Shown here: positions 15,060-23,836 of the stretch, piece after piece
How the letters are laid out: each line of letters starts with the position of its first letter
Numbering within the stretch: position 1 is the first letter of the stretch
Assembly: GCF_000955905.1 (NCBI RefSeq)
Contig: NZ_CP011097.1
Span: forward strand, 186,001-250,000
Direction of reading: 5' to 3'
DNA from: Candidatus Nitrosotenuis cloacae
Lineage (GTDB): Archaea > Thermoproteota > Nitrososphaeria > Nitrososphaerales > Nitrosopumilaceae
DNA: 64,000 nucleotides
The notes under the pieces: model-generated
Told to the model about the DNA's origin: nothing
Seen by the model: the letters and a program-made list of their open reading frames with translations, nothing else
Databases searched by the model: none
Program-made: the position numbers and the translations under genes

Positions 15060-16428
15060 GTTTCACAATTAACTCGTTCAACGAATCCATCGCAGTTTCT
15101 AATTGAGTTACAGCCTCACTTGCTAAATCCTGCGGATCTGGCAAATTACTAGAGTCTTCTAGTGATTTGTCTTTCAACCAAGAAATGTCAAGATTGTAAT
15201 CCCTTTTCTCTATCTCGGATTTAGTGACTTTCTTGAATCTGTCGCTCCCTTTCCTTGGCTTCTGATGGAAACATTTCTCAAAGTCTTTAAAGTAATCACA
15301 AGTAAGTGGATGACTTTTGTTTACTTTCTCAATATTTGTCCTTAGATCATAAACCCAAACTTCTTCCGTCGGTAAGCCCTTTCTGAAGAAAATGATGTTT
15401 GCTTTTACCCCCGGAGAATATGGAGTAAATGTTCCAATAGGCAGTCTCAAAATTGTGTGCAACTGACAATCTGTTAGCAATAGTTTTCTTACATCCCGTC
15501 CTGCATTTTCCTCAAACAATACATTGTCTGGAATCACCATGGCTGCCCTTCCACCGGGTTTCAGTATGTGCATGACATGTTGAACAAAGTTAAGTTGCTT
15601 GTTTGATGTTCTGACTGTGAAGTCTTCACGTATTGGAACTTCGCCAGCTCCCTTAGTTCCAAATGGAGGATTTGTCAGAACGCAGTCATAACGTTTTCCA
15701 GCATGAGGCCCCTCAGTTAACGAATCAATGAAAAAGATATCAGCTTCTATTTCGTGTAAATAGAGGTTCATTAGAGCAAGACGTTTCGTTTCAAGAACTA
15801 TTTCTGATCCAGAAAATGTCCTTTTCAGAAGTCGTTCTCTTTCTTCTCTGCTTAGTTCAGCACCCTCTTTCGTTTCCTTCATCATCCATTCGTATGCACC
15901 AATCAGGAATCCAGCGGTGCCGGAAGCGGGGTCGTGAATGGTGAATTCTTTACTTTCGCGTATGTCTGGTTTCATACATCTGATAACGGCACGAATGGCC
16001 TCTCTAGGCGTGAAGTACTGTCCAGCTCCTTTCTGCTCAGATGCAAATTTCTGAAGAAGTCCTTCGTATGCTTGTGCTTTCAAATCCACATCGATTGTTG
16101 CCCATTCTGTCTCGTCGATAAGGTTGATTAGTTTTTTCAGATTGACAGGTTCTCTAAACTTCGAGAGGGATCCGGCAAAGATTTCTCCAAGAATTCCTTT
16201 CTGTTTTGCCAGAGTGCGAAGAACATCATTATAATGATCTAATAGTTCTGTACCAGATTCATTTTTCAGAGAATTCCAATCATATCCCTTTGGAACAGAT
16301 AATCCCTTTTCGTCTGCAAGTTTCAAAAACAGAAGATAAGTAAGCTGCTCGATGTAATCCCCATAATTGATCCCATCATGTCTGAGAGTGTTGCAGAATC
16401 CCCAGAGTTTTCCTACTACATCCGACAT
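15034..16428 (-). CDS. hsdM: Type I restriction-modification methyltransferase subunit
   Basis: The 464-residue N6-adenine methyltransferase has an N-terminal helical HsdM domain (to about 125), QYFTPR at 137-142, the S-adenosylmethionine motif DPASGTAGF at 166-174 and the catalytic NPPFG at 253-257. It modifies adenines in the sequence chosen by HsdS and is also needed for cleavage with HsdR. It overlaps hsdR upstream by 13 bases and hsdS downstream by 26, giving the operon order hsdR-hsdM-hsdS. Confidence 0.95.
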   Translation of the reverse strand: MSDVVGKLWGFCNTLRHDGINYGDYIEQLTYLLFLKLADEKGLSVPKGYDWNSLKNESGTELLDHYNDVLRTLAKQKGILGEIFAGSLSKFREPVNLKKLINLIDETEWATIDVDLKAQAYEGLLQKFASEQKGAGQYFTPREAIRAVIRCMKPDIRESKEFTIHDPASGTAGFLIGAYEWMMKETKEGAELSREERERLLKRTFSGSEIVLETKRLALMNLYLHEIEADIFFIDSLTEGPHAGKRYDCVLTNPPFGTKGAGEVPIREDFTVRTSNKQLNFVQHVMHILKPGGRAAMVIPDNVLFEENAGRDVRKLLLTDCQLHTILRLPIGTFTPYSPGVKANIIFFRKGLPTEEVWVYDLRTNIEKVNKSHPLTCDYFKDFEKCFHQKPRKGSDRFKKVTKSEIEKRDYNLDISWLKDKSLEDSSNLPDPQDLASEAVTQLETAMDSLNELIVKLGNGNNKM

Positions 16429-19094
16429 TGAACCATCGCCGTGTTAATTTCTGTTAACAATTTTGGAAGTTTCCCTTCAAATACTACATCCGCTTTCTTC
16501 CATGATCCATATCTTGAAAATGGAATTGTATTGAAGTCTTGTTGCTCAATTACGAGATTCTTAATTAGATGATCTCTGATTAGCGTTAGCCATTTTTGTT
16601 GTTCTTGAGTGAATTTTTTGCCTTTAGTAACTACAACTAATGCTCTTTCAACATGTTCTTCAGCAGTCATCAACGGATCGCCTTCAGCAGCGTGTCTTAT
16701 GATGGTAATTATGTCTGCTAGCTCACTGTGATATGCTTTTCTCAGATTATCTTCGGTAAATCTCTCTGGACGACTTGAGAGTTTTTTTCTGAGATCGGAT
16801 AACTCCTTTGTTGTGAATTGTGATGGCTTTTCAAGAAGTATTTTCAATGCTTCAATCTTATCAGGATTTTTTCTAACAAACTTTTCGAAAGTGATGATGT
16901 AATCTGCTGGTTTGTATTCAGTGCCATCTGTACCTCTGAAAATGTACTCAGATACAGCAACATCCTCCTTTGTTTCTGCAACAATGAATGGCTGTTTTGC
17001 ACGTGGATAGTTCTCCATAAGGTCGAGGAAACTCCCATCTCTCAAAATTTTCATAGTTTGTGCCCATTCCTTATCCAATTTTATGGGTAGTTCCTCTGCA
17101 AAAGCAGCGATATCGCCATCTGGAATTAACTGTGCAAACATTTCTCTTCCTTCAACTGAGACGTTTTTTGCTACTCTTTGGAGTCTTCTCACAAGAGATT
17201 TAGTGTTATACGCTCTATCTCTATTTCCATAAATTGCATCTACAACTTCACGGATCGTTCTTGTTGGTTTTTCAGGTGGATCAGCAGTAAAGTCTGTTGC
17301 CTGTTTGAAGTAATCTAGAACGCCTACAGCATCAAAGACGGTGAAATGAGTTTTGTTAATTTCATCAGCAATCCTTGTTCCTCTTCCCATCATCTGCTCA
17401 AATAAGATACGAGATTTAACTGGTCGAACAAAAACAATGTTTTCGAGTTTGGGTATATCGACTCCTGTTGTCAACATGTCGACTGTCACAACAATTGCTG
17501 GCTCTGGTCTGTTTCTGAATTCTCTGATTCTTTGCAATGGCCTATCAACCGTAGCGCTACCAGTTATCTTCTGAACAAAGTCATCTCCTTTGTTGAATTT
17601 ATCTCGTAAAATGTTTACCAGCATGTCTGAATGAGATACGTGTGGCAAGTCGTTTATGGCAAAAAACAAAGTTTTTGGAAATCTGCCATGCTCTTTTTCA
17701 AATTCAAGAGCGTGTTTTGCGAATTCTTCAACAATCTTCTTGTTTCTGTCTGGAGCAGTGGCTTTACGTTCTAAATCTGTAGCATTGTACTCTCTTTCGT
17801 CTTCCAATACATCTAATGCTTCTCTACCACTCGTAGGATCGACTATCTTTACTTCCTCTCCGGGTTTCAGGAAGAATCCTTTCATAGTAATATCTGACTT
17901 TACCCTAACTATGTCGTAATCAACAAGAAATCCTTCTCTTATGGCCCTTTCAATCGTATATCTGTAAACCACATCATCAAAGTATGCTTTCGTGTGGGCT
18001 GCTGGAGTTGCAGTTAATCCAACTTTGATAGCATCAAAATGGTCTAAAACCTGCCTCCATTTACCTTCTTCAGTAGATGTGTAGCCCCTGTGACACTCAT
18101 CCGCTATTATGCAATCAAATGCATGTATCGGAATGTCTATTTTTTCAGCATCTTCTTCCTCATCTCCGTCTCCCTTTTCCCACTCAAACATTCCCTCCCT
18201 CCCAAACAGATTGATTCTCATTCTCTGGATGGTGCAAACGTAAACAAACGTGTGTTTTGGTTGTGGGTTTTCTAGATACTCTTTTGGTAAAACTTTGGGA
18301 TCGTACTTTTCACCCTCTTCAAGATCCTCTTTCCTGAATCTTTGACTATACACCTCATAGATTTTGTCAAACTTTAGTCCCGGTTCAGGTGTAAATGCAG
18401 CTAATGCACCCACTGCTTGTGCAGCAAGTGCTCTTCTGTCAACCAAAAACAAAATCCGTTTTGCAAATCCCGATTTCAGAAGGCGATACATAAGAGCTGA
18501 CGCAACAAAAGTCTTCCCAGTTCCAGTGGCCATCGCAAGCAACATTTTTCGTTTACTAGTGGCGAGAGAATCTTCAATTGACTCTATTGCTTCTTTTTGG
18601 TAAGGTCGAAGTCTTTCAATGTTGACTGGATTTTTGTCAAGCCATGATTCGTATGCATCGACATCTTTTGCAAGCATTTCTTCCATTGCTTGCGGTGTAT
18701 GGAATTTGGTAATCTTGTATGAGCGACTATTTTTTCTTCTGAGATCTCTAAACCAGATCACCTCTCCATTTGTTGAATAAACGAATGGCAAACAATGACC
18801 ATTGAAATCAAACGGCCCGTTGTTGAAACCCTTTGAGTATCTTTCAGCTTGTACCAAAACATTTTGTGGGCCAAGCGAGAGTTTCTTTGCTTCAATAGCA
18901 GCAATGGCACGACCGTTGTGAAAGAGTACATAATCTGCTGGCCCATTTTCAGTTACGTATTCTCTGACTGCTGTAAAATCGTAATTTTTATCCTCTTCGA
19001 AATCAACGATGTTAGTCCACCCAGAGGCACGTAAAGCTACATCAATAAGCCTGTTTCGAGTGGTTTTCTCACTCATGTAATTGGGGTCTTTCAT
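16416..19094 (-). CDS. hsdR: Type I restriction endonuclease/translocase subunit
   Basis: The 892-residue protein has an N-terminal PD-(D/E)xK nuclease domain with D54 and the E68-A-K70 pair in AAIEAKK. A superfamily 2 helicase motor follows, with Walker A MATGTGKT at 188-195 and DECH at 332-335. TTGVDIPKLEN and GRGTRI are motifs V and VI of the motor. A C-terminal EcoEI-like helical region binds HsdM. It pumps unmethylated DNA and cuts it. It is the first gene of a complete RM operon, with no visible damage. An internal ATG six codons later is an alternative start. Confidence 0.95.
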   Translation of the reverse strand: MKDPNYMSEKTTRNRLIDVALRASGWTNIVDFEEDKNYDFTAVREYVTENGPADYVLFHNGRAIAAIEAKKLSLGPQNVLVQAERYSKGFNNGPFDFNGHCLPFVYSTNGEVIWFRDLRRKNSRSYKITKFHTPQAMEEMLAKDVDAYESWLDKNPVNIERLRPYQKEAIESIEDSLATSKRKMLLAMATGTGKTFVASALMYRLLKSGFAKRILFLVDRRALAAQAVGALAAFTPEPGLKFDKIYEVYSQRFRKEDLEEGEKYDPKVLPKEYLENPQPKHTFVYVCTIQRMRINLFGREGMFEWEKGDGDEEEDAEKIDIPIHAFDCIIADECHRGYTSTEEGKWRQVLDHFDAIKVGLTATPAAHTKAYFDDVVYRYTIERAIREGFLVDYDIVRVKSDITMKGFFLKPGEEVKIVDPTSGREALDVLEDEREYNATDLERKATAPDRNKKIVEEFAKHALEFEKEHGRFPKTLFFAINDLPHVSHSDMLVNILRDKFNKGDDFVQKITGSATVDRPLQRIREFRNRPEPAIVVTVDMLTTGVDIPKLENIVFVRPVKSRILFEQMMGRGTRIADEINKTHFTVFDAVGVLDYFKQATDFTADPPEKPTRTIREVVDAIYGNRDRAYNTKSLVRRLQRVAKNVSVEGREMFAQLIPDGDIAAFAEELPIKLDKEWAQTMKILRDGSFLDLMENYPRAKQPFIVAETKEDVAVSEYIFRGTDGTEYKPADYIITFEKFVRKNPDKIEALKILLEKPSQFTTKELSDLRKKLSSRPERFTEDNLRKAYHSELADIITIIRHAAEGDPLMTAEEHVERALVVVTKGKKFTQEQQKWLTLIRDHLIKNLVIEQQDFNTIPFSRYGSWKKADVVFEGKLPKLLTEINTAMVQCRM

Positions 19095-19177
19095 AGGATC
19101 ATCTGTCAGCTCTCTTTAATATCTTGAAGATAGGGATTAAAATTGATTCAGTTTGACTTTTGCAGAGGAAATCCTGT

Positions 19178-20722
19178 CTACATAAAGAACCTGTAATGGT
19201 CTTGTACATCTTTATCTTCGGGTAGTTCTGATAAGATATTCCCAACTTCCTTCGCAAAACTTATCGTTATTGGTAGGTTTGTTGAGAAGGATGTTGTGTT
19301 CCAATTCAGCTTTGACAAACCCAGTATCTCCTGCGCAATCTCCTCCTTACTGGAATCTCCATGATGGGTTATCTTTAGTGGGTTGGGAACTCTGAATCCG
19401 GCATAAGTACGAATTCGTGGTGAATATCCAGTAGTATAAAGCAGAAAATTTGTCTTATCCAATTCTATCAATGTGCCTCTAAGAACTGGGTACTTACCCA
19501 TTCTTAGGAAGTTTATTCCGGGATCTCTGGTTGGTATTGCCACGAAATCTTTGATTGTACTTCCCTGAGCATAAATTGCATCATTGAATCCTTTTTGCTC
19601 TCCTTCTGAAAAACCAGATGTTTTGTGGATTACAACTCTTGCAGGTTTTCTGTTGGCTTTGCTGATGTATTTTGCAATAGCTTCTGTCAAAAGCTTTTTT
19701 GCTTGCTCTTCTTTGAGGTATGGTTCTTTAGTATGCTCATCAATTTCAACTTCAGTTCCTCTAAGTACTAATCCCTCACCATTATGGGTGAACACCTGTG
19801 CCATGGAAATCTGCTTTTCCAGTCTTGGATGAAGTTTATCAACAAAAAATGAAATGCCCACATAACATGTATCGGTTCTTAATTTTGCCAATCTCCATGG
19901 CTTCCCATTTGCTTTGTAGTAAAGTGCTGTACTAAAGTTCCATGAAAACGCTGATGGATCCTGATTTTTTGCTTTCTTGATCTTGTCATAGTTTAAGATT
20001 CTTTCACACACACTTTGTTTCAGTATTTGTGTTGGTATACCAAACTCCATTACTTTGCCCTTTAACGAGTTCCTAAAGTCATAGCTTTTCTCTGGCTCCT
20101 TGGCAGGTTTCGGAAAGGTAACACCCCATTCTGTCAGAAACTTTTGATTTTTGGCTACCAGTTCATCATGTTCTTTCTGTCTAGGCGATATTCTGACTTC
20201 TTTTGCTCCTCGAGTCTTTTCAGATATTCCACACCAAGTTTCAACAATAGATGGAAGTGTACAGACTATGACATCAGGTATGTCGTCATTTGCTCGAATC
20301 TGTTTAATTTTGTCTACATATAGCATGACTCCGTAGTTTATTCTTTCGTTGGGGTCTATAATGTCTGGAATTTTTTTCAAATCATAATCATCGATCAGAA
20401 TGGCATTCCAATTGTTTGAGGTTTTTATGTTGCACTTGAACTGAGTAATTGTGGTCATTCCCGGATAGTCTGGATAAAGCCATTTGTTTGACTTCTTACT
20501 GACTGACTCTTGTTGAATTAGCCTCAATATGTTGCACGTAAAATCGATCATTGTCCGGTTTCCAATAATGCCCACTTTGATGCTCTCTAGTGGTGCTGTT
20601 TCATCGGAGTAGAAGTATGGCCCATATCTTTTCAATCCAATTCTGGGGTCTTTGTCTTCACCTTGGTTTCCGAATACCAAGTCAGGTTCTACTATGTATC
20701 TTGCTTGAAGACTAGAATTCAT
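19178..20722 (-). CDS. Short prokaryotic Argonaute (MID-PIWI, catalytically inactive)
   Basis: From the ATG at 20722, which overlaps the upstream gene by 11 bases, the protein is 514 residues, the size of short pAgos that lack N and PAZ domains. The MID part opens with a VEPDLVFG strand, a DPRIGLKRYGPY turn and VGIIGNRTM. The PIWI part has GIPTQ at 228-232, YYKANGKPWRL near 268-278, YVGISFF at 287-293, a GEGLVLRG strand and HKTSGF at 366-371. The first catalytic aspartate is replaced by S291 and the HRD-type aspartate by T368, so guide-directed cutting is not expected. Short pAgos use a guide to sense invader nucleic acid and activate a partner effector. Here the partner is the coupled upstream AlbA_2 protein. 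Confidence 0.92.
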   Translation of the reverse strand: MNSSLQARYIVEPDLVFGNQGEDKDPRIGLKRYGPYFYSDETAPLESIKVGIIGNRTMIDFTCNILRLIQQESVSKKSNKWLYPDYPGMTTITQFKCNIKTSNNWNAILIDDYDLKKIPDIIDPNERINYGVMLYVDKIKQIRANDDIPDVIVCTLPSIVETWCGISEKTRGAKEVRISPRQKEHDELVAKNQKFLTEWGVTFPKPAKEPEKSYDFRNSLKGKVMEFGIPTQILKQSVCERILNYDKIKKAKNQDPSAFSWNFSTALYYKANGKPWRLAKLRTDTCYVGISFFVDKLHPRLEKQISMAQVFTHNGEGLVLRGTEVEIDEHTKEPYLKEEQAKKLLTEAIAKYISKANRKPARVVIHKTSGFSEGEQKGFNDAIYAQGSTIKDFVAIPTRDPGINFLRMGKYPVLRGTLIELDKTNFLLYTTGYSPRIRTYAGFRVPNPLKITHHGDSSKEEIAQEILGLSKLNWNTTSFSTNLPITISFAKEVGNILSELPEDKDVQDHYRFFM

Positions 20723-22193
20723 TCTCTTCCTCTCCTTCTTCTTCCGATTGTTCTTCTTCTGGCTTGAATTCTTCAATGAACTCCTTTATGGTAGATGTGG
20801 GGATATCCCAAGAAATCCCCGTATCTAATTTGGTTTCAACAGGATTTACTGAAATTACCAAATCATCTGAAATCTTTATGTCAGTTCCGTCTCCTAACTT
20901 ATTTATCCAGAACAAAATGTTGTTGAGATACTGATTGTTGAATGTATTGAAAGATTTGCGTGTTATTACCGTGCCTTCTTTCATTCCAGTTGAAACTTTT
21001 TTCCCATCTTCAGTAATTATGGATGTAAGTGCAATTTTCAGGTAAAATTTATCGTTAAGTCTAGTAAATGTGGGCTGTATCGCAGCGTGCCAAAACACCG
21101 AGCGACCAAGCTGTTCCGCCCAAATCTTTTTGGCAACAATTCTACTTGAAACCCCCTTGTATCTGGAAGGCCACGACACTTTGCGTTCGTCGTTGACTGT
21201 ATGATAAAACAATTTCTTGTGTTTTACAAAATATCTCATCTCTTGCTCTTTTCCCTTTCCAGCAACTTCTTTGTTTAACAGAGAAGTTATGATGCGTTCT
21301 TTCGGCCCAGAATCCAACCAATTTTCGATTGGTTCCTTCTTTATCTCATCTGGATAAACTAGATGATGGTGAAAATTGCTAGTATTTTCCAAGTTCTGGA
21401 ATGAAACTATCTTGTCTTCGTGGTGTCTAACTCTAAAGAAAAAGTATCTGGCATCCGGATATTCTTTATCTAACCATCCCTGCAACTCCAACCCATTTTT
21501 GAATTTAGCCGTTCCAATGTAAACAAATTTGGGTAGTTTCTTTACTTCAAACAAATTGCTGAGAAGAGTTTCTTCTACTTTATCCGGCTCACCTGTCAAA
21601 AGAGATAATCTATAGTTCTCATCTTCTAGCCTCTTGTTCATTCGATATATCTCGTACTGTGAAGCTGGGACGCTCTGCGTCCCCCTTCTGATTAAAATTT
21701 GTTCTTTTGTGAACGCCTTTTTTTCTTTACCGTCGATGTTGTAAACACCATCCTTTATTGGAGTCATAATCTTGAAGGATGGTGGAATGTAAATCAACGC
21801 AAATTTTCTTTTTTCTCCATTCACTTCTCTTTCAAATGGGGCATAGAGTATCTCGAGTGGTTTATCCATATACGAGTTTATTTTTTCTTGAAGTGATGCC
21901 GATTCAATTTCAAAATTCTCGGGAAGTCCAGTTTTGATGAAACTACCTTTGATCTCTTTATCTACATGATCGTTTGGTTTGACTCCGAGAACGAGGAAAC
22001 CTCCCCCAGCATTCGTAAATGCGAAAATATCTTTTATTATCTTTGGAAAGTCTGTGGAATTTTTTCCAATATCTAAGGTAGATTTGAAATCGTGGAAAGG
22101 AGTCTCTTTTGATTGAGACAGTAAAAAGTCTATGACATTGTCTCCTAGAGGATCACTTAACTCATCGTTAATTATTACACCATCTTTCTTCAC
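20712..22193 (-). CDS. Schlafen/AlbA_2 domain protein with APAZ-like C-terminus (pAgo partner)
   Basis: The 493-residue protein begins with an AlbA_2 (Schlafen-like) domain. It has an acidic E30/D35/K37 cluster in SKETPFHDFKS, IFAFTNAGGGFLVLGV around 56-71, and ILIRRGTQSVPAS near 167-179. The C-terminal half (about 205-470) has no AlbA_2 character. It carries a SVFWHAAIQPTF segment, a KFYLKIALTS strand, a DG turn and NILFWINKLGD, the pattern I associate with APAZ domains that pair with short Argonautes. The tail is very acidic. The start is GTG at 22191-22193 and its stop overlaps the pAgo start. AlbA_2 is predicted to be the effector, either a nuclease as in Schlafen or a nucleotide-binding module. 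The APAZ call is weaker than the AlbA_2 call. Confidence 0.82.
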   Translation of the reverse strand: MKKDGVIINDELSDPLGDNVIDFLLSQSKETPFHDFKSTLDIGKNSTDFPKIIKDIFAFTNAGGGFLVLGVKPNDHVDKEIKGSFIKTGLPENFEIESASLQEKINSYMDKPLEILYAPFEREVNGEKRKFALIYIPPSFKIMTPIKDGVYNIDGKEKKAFTKEQILIRRGTQSVPASQYEIYRMNKRLEDENYRLSLLTGEPDKVEETLLSNLFEVKKLPKFVYIGTAKFKNGLELQGWLDKEYPDARYFFFRVRHHEDKIVSFQNLENTSNFHHHLVYPDEIKKEPIENWLDSGPKERIITSLLNKEVAGKGKEQEMRYFVKHKKLFYHTVNDERKVSWPSRYKGVSSRIVAKKIWAEQLGRSVFWHAAIQPTFTRLNDKFYLKIALTSIITEDGKKVSTGMKEGTVITRKSFNTFNNQYLNNILFWINKLGDGTDIKISDDLVISVNPVETKLDTGISWDIPTSTIKEFIEEFKPEEEQSEEEGEEENEF

Positions 22194-22380
22194 TAACTTA
22201 TCACCACGTAGTATTTCTTAACCATACTAAGATAAATCAGAATCGAGTATGTTGCAATTCTTGTGTAGTAATTTCCATTTCTCTCCTTAGAACACGTTAT
22301 GCGGTTTATGCCAAAACATCCAAGGATGTCCGATGATAGATACCATCCCCTACCTCACTCTACCCGGTTATCCAACAATC

Positions 22381-22854
22381 CTACTTCCCCAGATAGTAGT
22401 CGTACCTTCCGTTGACCAACTGGACTCTTATGTGATAGATCTGCTCGCTATCCAAGCGGTGCCGATCAGCAAAGGAGCGTATGTCCGATTCAAGGGAAAG
22501 TTCTTTCTTGCGGAACCTGTTGTAGGCAGACAGGAAATCGTCTTGTATCACTGAAGGGATGTAGTCTCTTGCCAGTACCAGTCTTGCATTTGCCAGCTCT
22601 TTGGCTTTTTCATAGATCCTCATCTTGTGTTTGTTAACTGATTCTGGCATTTGGCCGAAAATCCCTTCAGCCAGTCTTTCGTTCTGCCTGTCTACATTTT
22701 CTCTCAGAACTCTCGTAATGTATCTACTCTGGTTCCTAACGCTCCCTGTGGTCGCTATCAACACATTCCGCAAATCTCGCTGCAATGTTGGGTCGGAATC
22801 CAGACCGAAGGTCAATTTCAAAGATTTTTCTGTATTTTTGAAGGCCCTGTCCAT
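22381..22854 (-). CDS. Helical protein of unknown function
   Basis: The 157-residue protein is strongly charged and helical, with segments such as RYITRVLRENVDRQNERLAEG and YEKAKELANARLVLARDYI, and no membrane helix or metal site. I do not recognise it. It lies 187 bases upstream of the AlbA_2-pAgo pair on the same strand, so it could share regulation with them. It could equally be a maintenance protein of the element. Codon use matches the surrounding element genes. Confidence 0.6.
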   Translation of the reverse strand: MDRAFKNTEKSLKLTFGLDSDPTLQRDLRNVLIATTGSVRNQSRYITRVLRENVDRQNERLAEGIFGQMPESVNKHKMRIYEKAKELANARLVLARDYIPSVIQDDFLSAYNRFRKKELSLESDIRSFADRHRLDSEQIYHIRVQLVNGRYDYYLGK

Positions 22855-22886
22855 TAGATTTTATGCAAATTCAATGATTTGAGTGG

Positions 22887-22930
22887 TACTTTCGCCAGCA
22901 TAGCAAAAAAACCTTCGCCAGCATTCTATC
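22887..22930 (+). repeat. Short direct repeat upstream of the small membrane-protein genes
   Basis: CTTTCGCCAGCAT and CCTTCGCCAGCAT occur about 24 bases apart in the 190-base gap between 22855 and 23045. The rest of the gap shows no gene. Confidence 0.4.
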
Positions 22931-23045
22931 TGTTTTATCAATGGCTTGTTGCATTTAGATGAATAGAAGGAAACGAAATCCTTCTGCAAGATGCCGTTTT
23001 TGGCATCAAAAATCTGGTAGACAGTAACTATCTAGACGTGGCTAC

Positions 23046-23270
23046 ATGAAAAATACTGCAATGACGAAGAAAGAGGAAAGGGAAGAAGACTTCGCAGACA
23101 AGGTATGGGGGTTTCTCATAGGAAGCAGTTTTGCCGTCCTGAAGATTGTTTTGATTCTCTTTCTGGTATTTCTTGCAATACTAGGATTTCTGTGGCTACT
23201 GAGCCTCCTGTTCCCCTATCTCATCGAAATTGTAAAGAACGCAGTAAAGAACGCTCTTGGAATTGGTTAG
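23046..23270 (+). CDS. Small membrane protein
   Basis: The 74-residue protein has a charged N-terminus (KKEEREEDFADKVWG) and one long or hairpin hydrophobic stretch at about 28-60, followed by a short amphipathic end. It is the first of four tightly packed genes that end with a HerA-like ATPase: its stop abuts the next ATG. A role as membrane partner of the ATPase is suggested by this operon alone. Confidence 0.65.
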   Translation: MKNTAMTKKEEREEDFADKVWGFLIGSSFAVLKIVLILFLVFLAILGFLWLLSLLFPYLIEIVKNAVKNALGIG

Positions 23271-23525
23271 ATGAAATCTCTGAACAAAATCAAGAAGAAA
23301 ATGAAGAAGTGGGTCAAGGACAAGGACGAGAATGTTTCCTTTGCAAGAGTAATTTCACTAGTGCACATAATGATTCTGCTTGCTATCGTTCTTTTTGTAC
23401 TGCTTCTCTTCTGGATCGATTCTGTGTTCGGAATAGAAAACATTGCAAGGATGCTGCAAGAGTTGCTGTCGTTTTTCCAAACAATATTGATTGATAGATT
23501 TGATTTGCTGAAGGCCGGGGTGTGA
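23271..23525 (+). CDS. Small membrane protein
   Basis: The 84-residue protein has a strongly basic N-terminal helix (LNKIKKKMKKWVKDKD) and one membrane helix (VHIMILLAIVLFVLLLFWI). It is the second gene of the four-gene operon and starts directly after the previous stop. The basic cytoplasmic end could contact DNA or the ATPase. No family is recognised. Confidence 0.62.
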   Translation: MKSLNKIKKKMKKWVKDKDENVSFARVISLVHIMILLAIVLFVLLLFWIDSVFGIENIARMLQELLSFFQTILIDRFDLLKAGV

Positions 23526-23527
23526 AG

Positions 23528-23836
23528 ATGGAAAGTCAGGTTGATGACGTAAAACCTGCAAGGAGAAATTATAGCAATTGTGGAATTTGCGGGCTTCCAC
23601 TAGGATCAGAGGCAGTCAGATGCCCTCTCGACGGCAAAATATGCCATCCACAGTGCTCTTCAAAATATTTCGACGAAAGGATAGAGGCGGAGAGGAACAT
23701 CTGCAAAGACTGCAACGCAAGACTGGAAGAGGAGCAGGAAAAAAGACGAATCGAAGACATGATGAAAGCAGCTAAAATCATTTTTGCTCTTGTCGTGATT
23801 TTAGTGGTGTTTTTACTGGTGAGACGATGGCTCTGA
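23528..23836 (+). CDS. Zinc-finger protein with C-terminal membrane anchor
   Basis: The 102-residue protein has a treble-clef-like set of cysteines and histidine: CGICGLPLG, then VRCPLDGKICHPQC, then ICKDCNARLEE. A C-terminal helix (IIFALVVILVVFLLV) anchors it. The ATG at 23528 has a GGGGTG site about six bases upstream; a GTG at 23522 is also in frame. It overlaps the ATPase gene start by 10 bases, so the two are coupled. Confidence 0.68.
   Translation: MESQVDDVKPARRNYSNCGICGLPLGSEAVRCPLDGKICHPQCSSKYFDERIEAERNICKDCNARLEEEQEKRRIEDMMKAAKIIFALVVILVVFLLVRRWL

Noticed and set aside
19178-20722. Long, cleaving Argonaute
   Set aside because: The protein is about 514 residues, lacks N and PAZ domains and has lost the catalytic aspartates.
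22333-22554. 73-residue plus-strand ORF upstream of the 157-residue protein
   Set aside because: It overlaps the minus-strand gene over most of its length and has no recognisable pattern; codon use fits the other strand better.
23105-23494. 129-residue plus-strand ORF across two small membrane genes
   Set aside because: It overlaps two genes with clear membrane helices and tight operon spacing, so it is a shadow frame.
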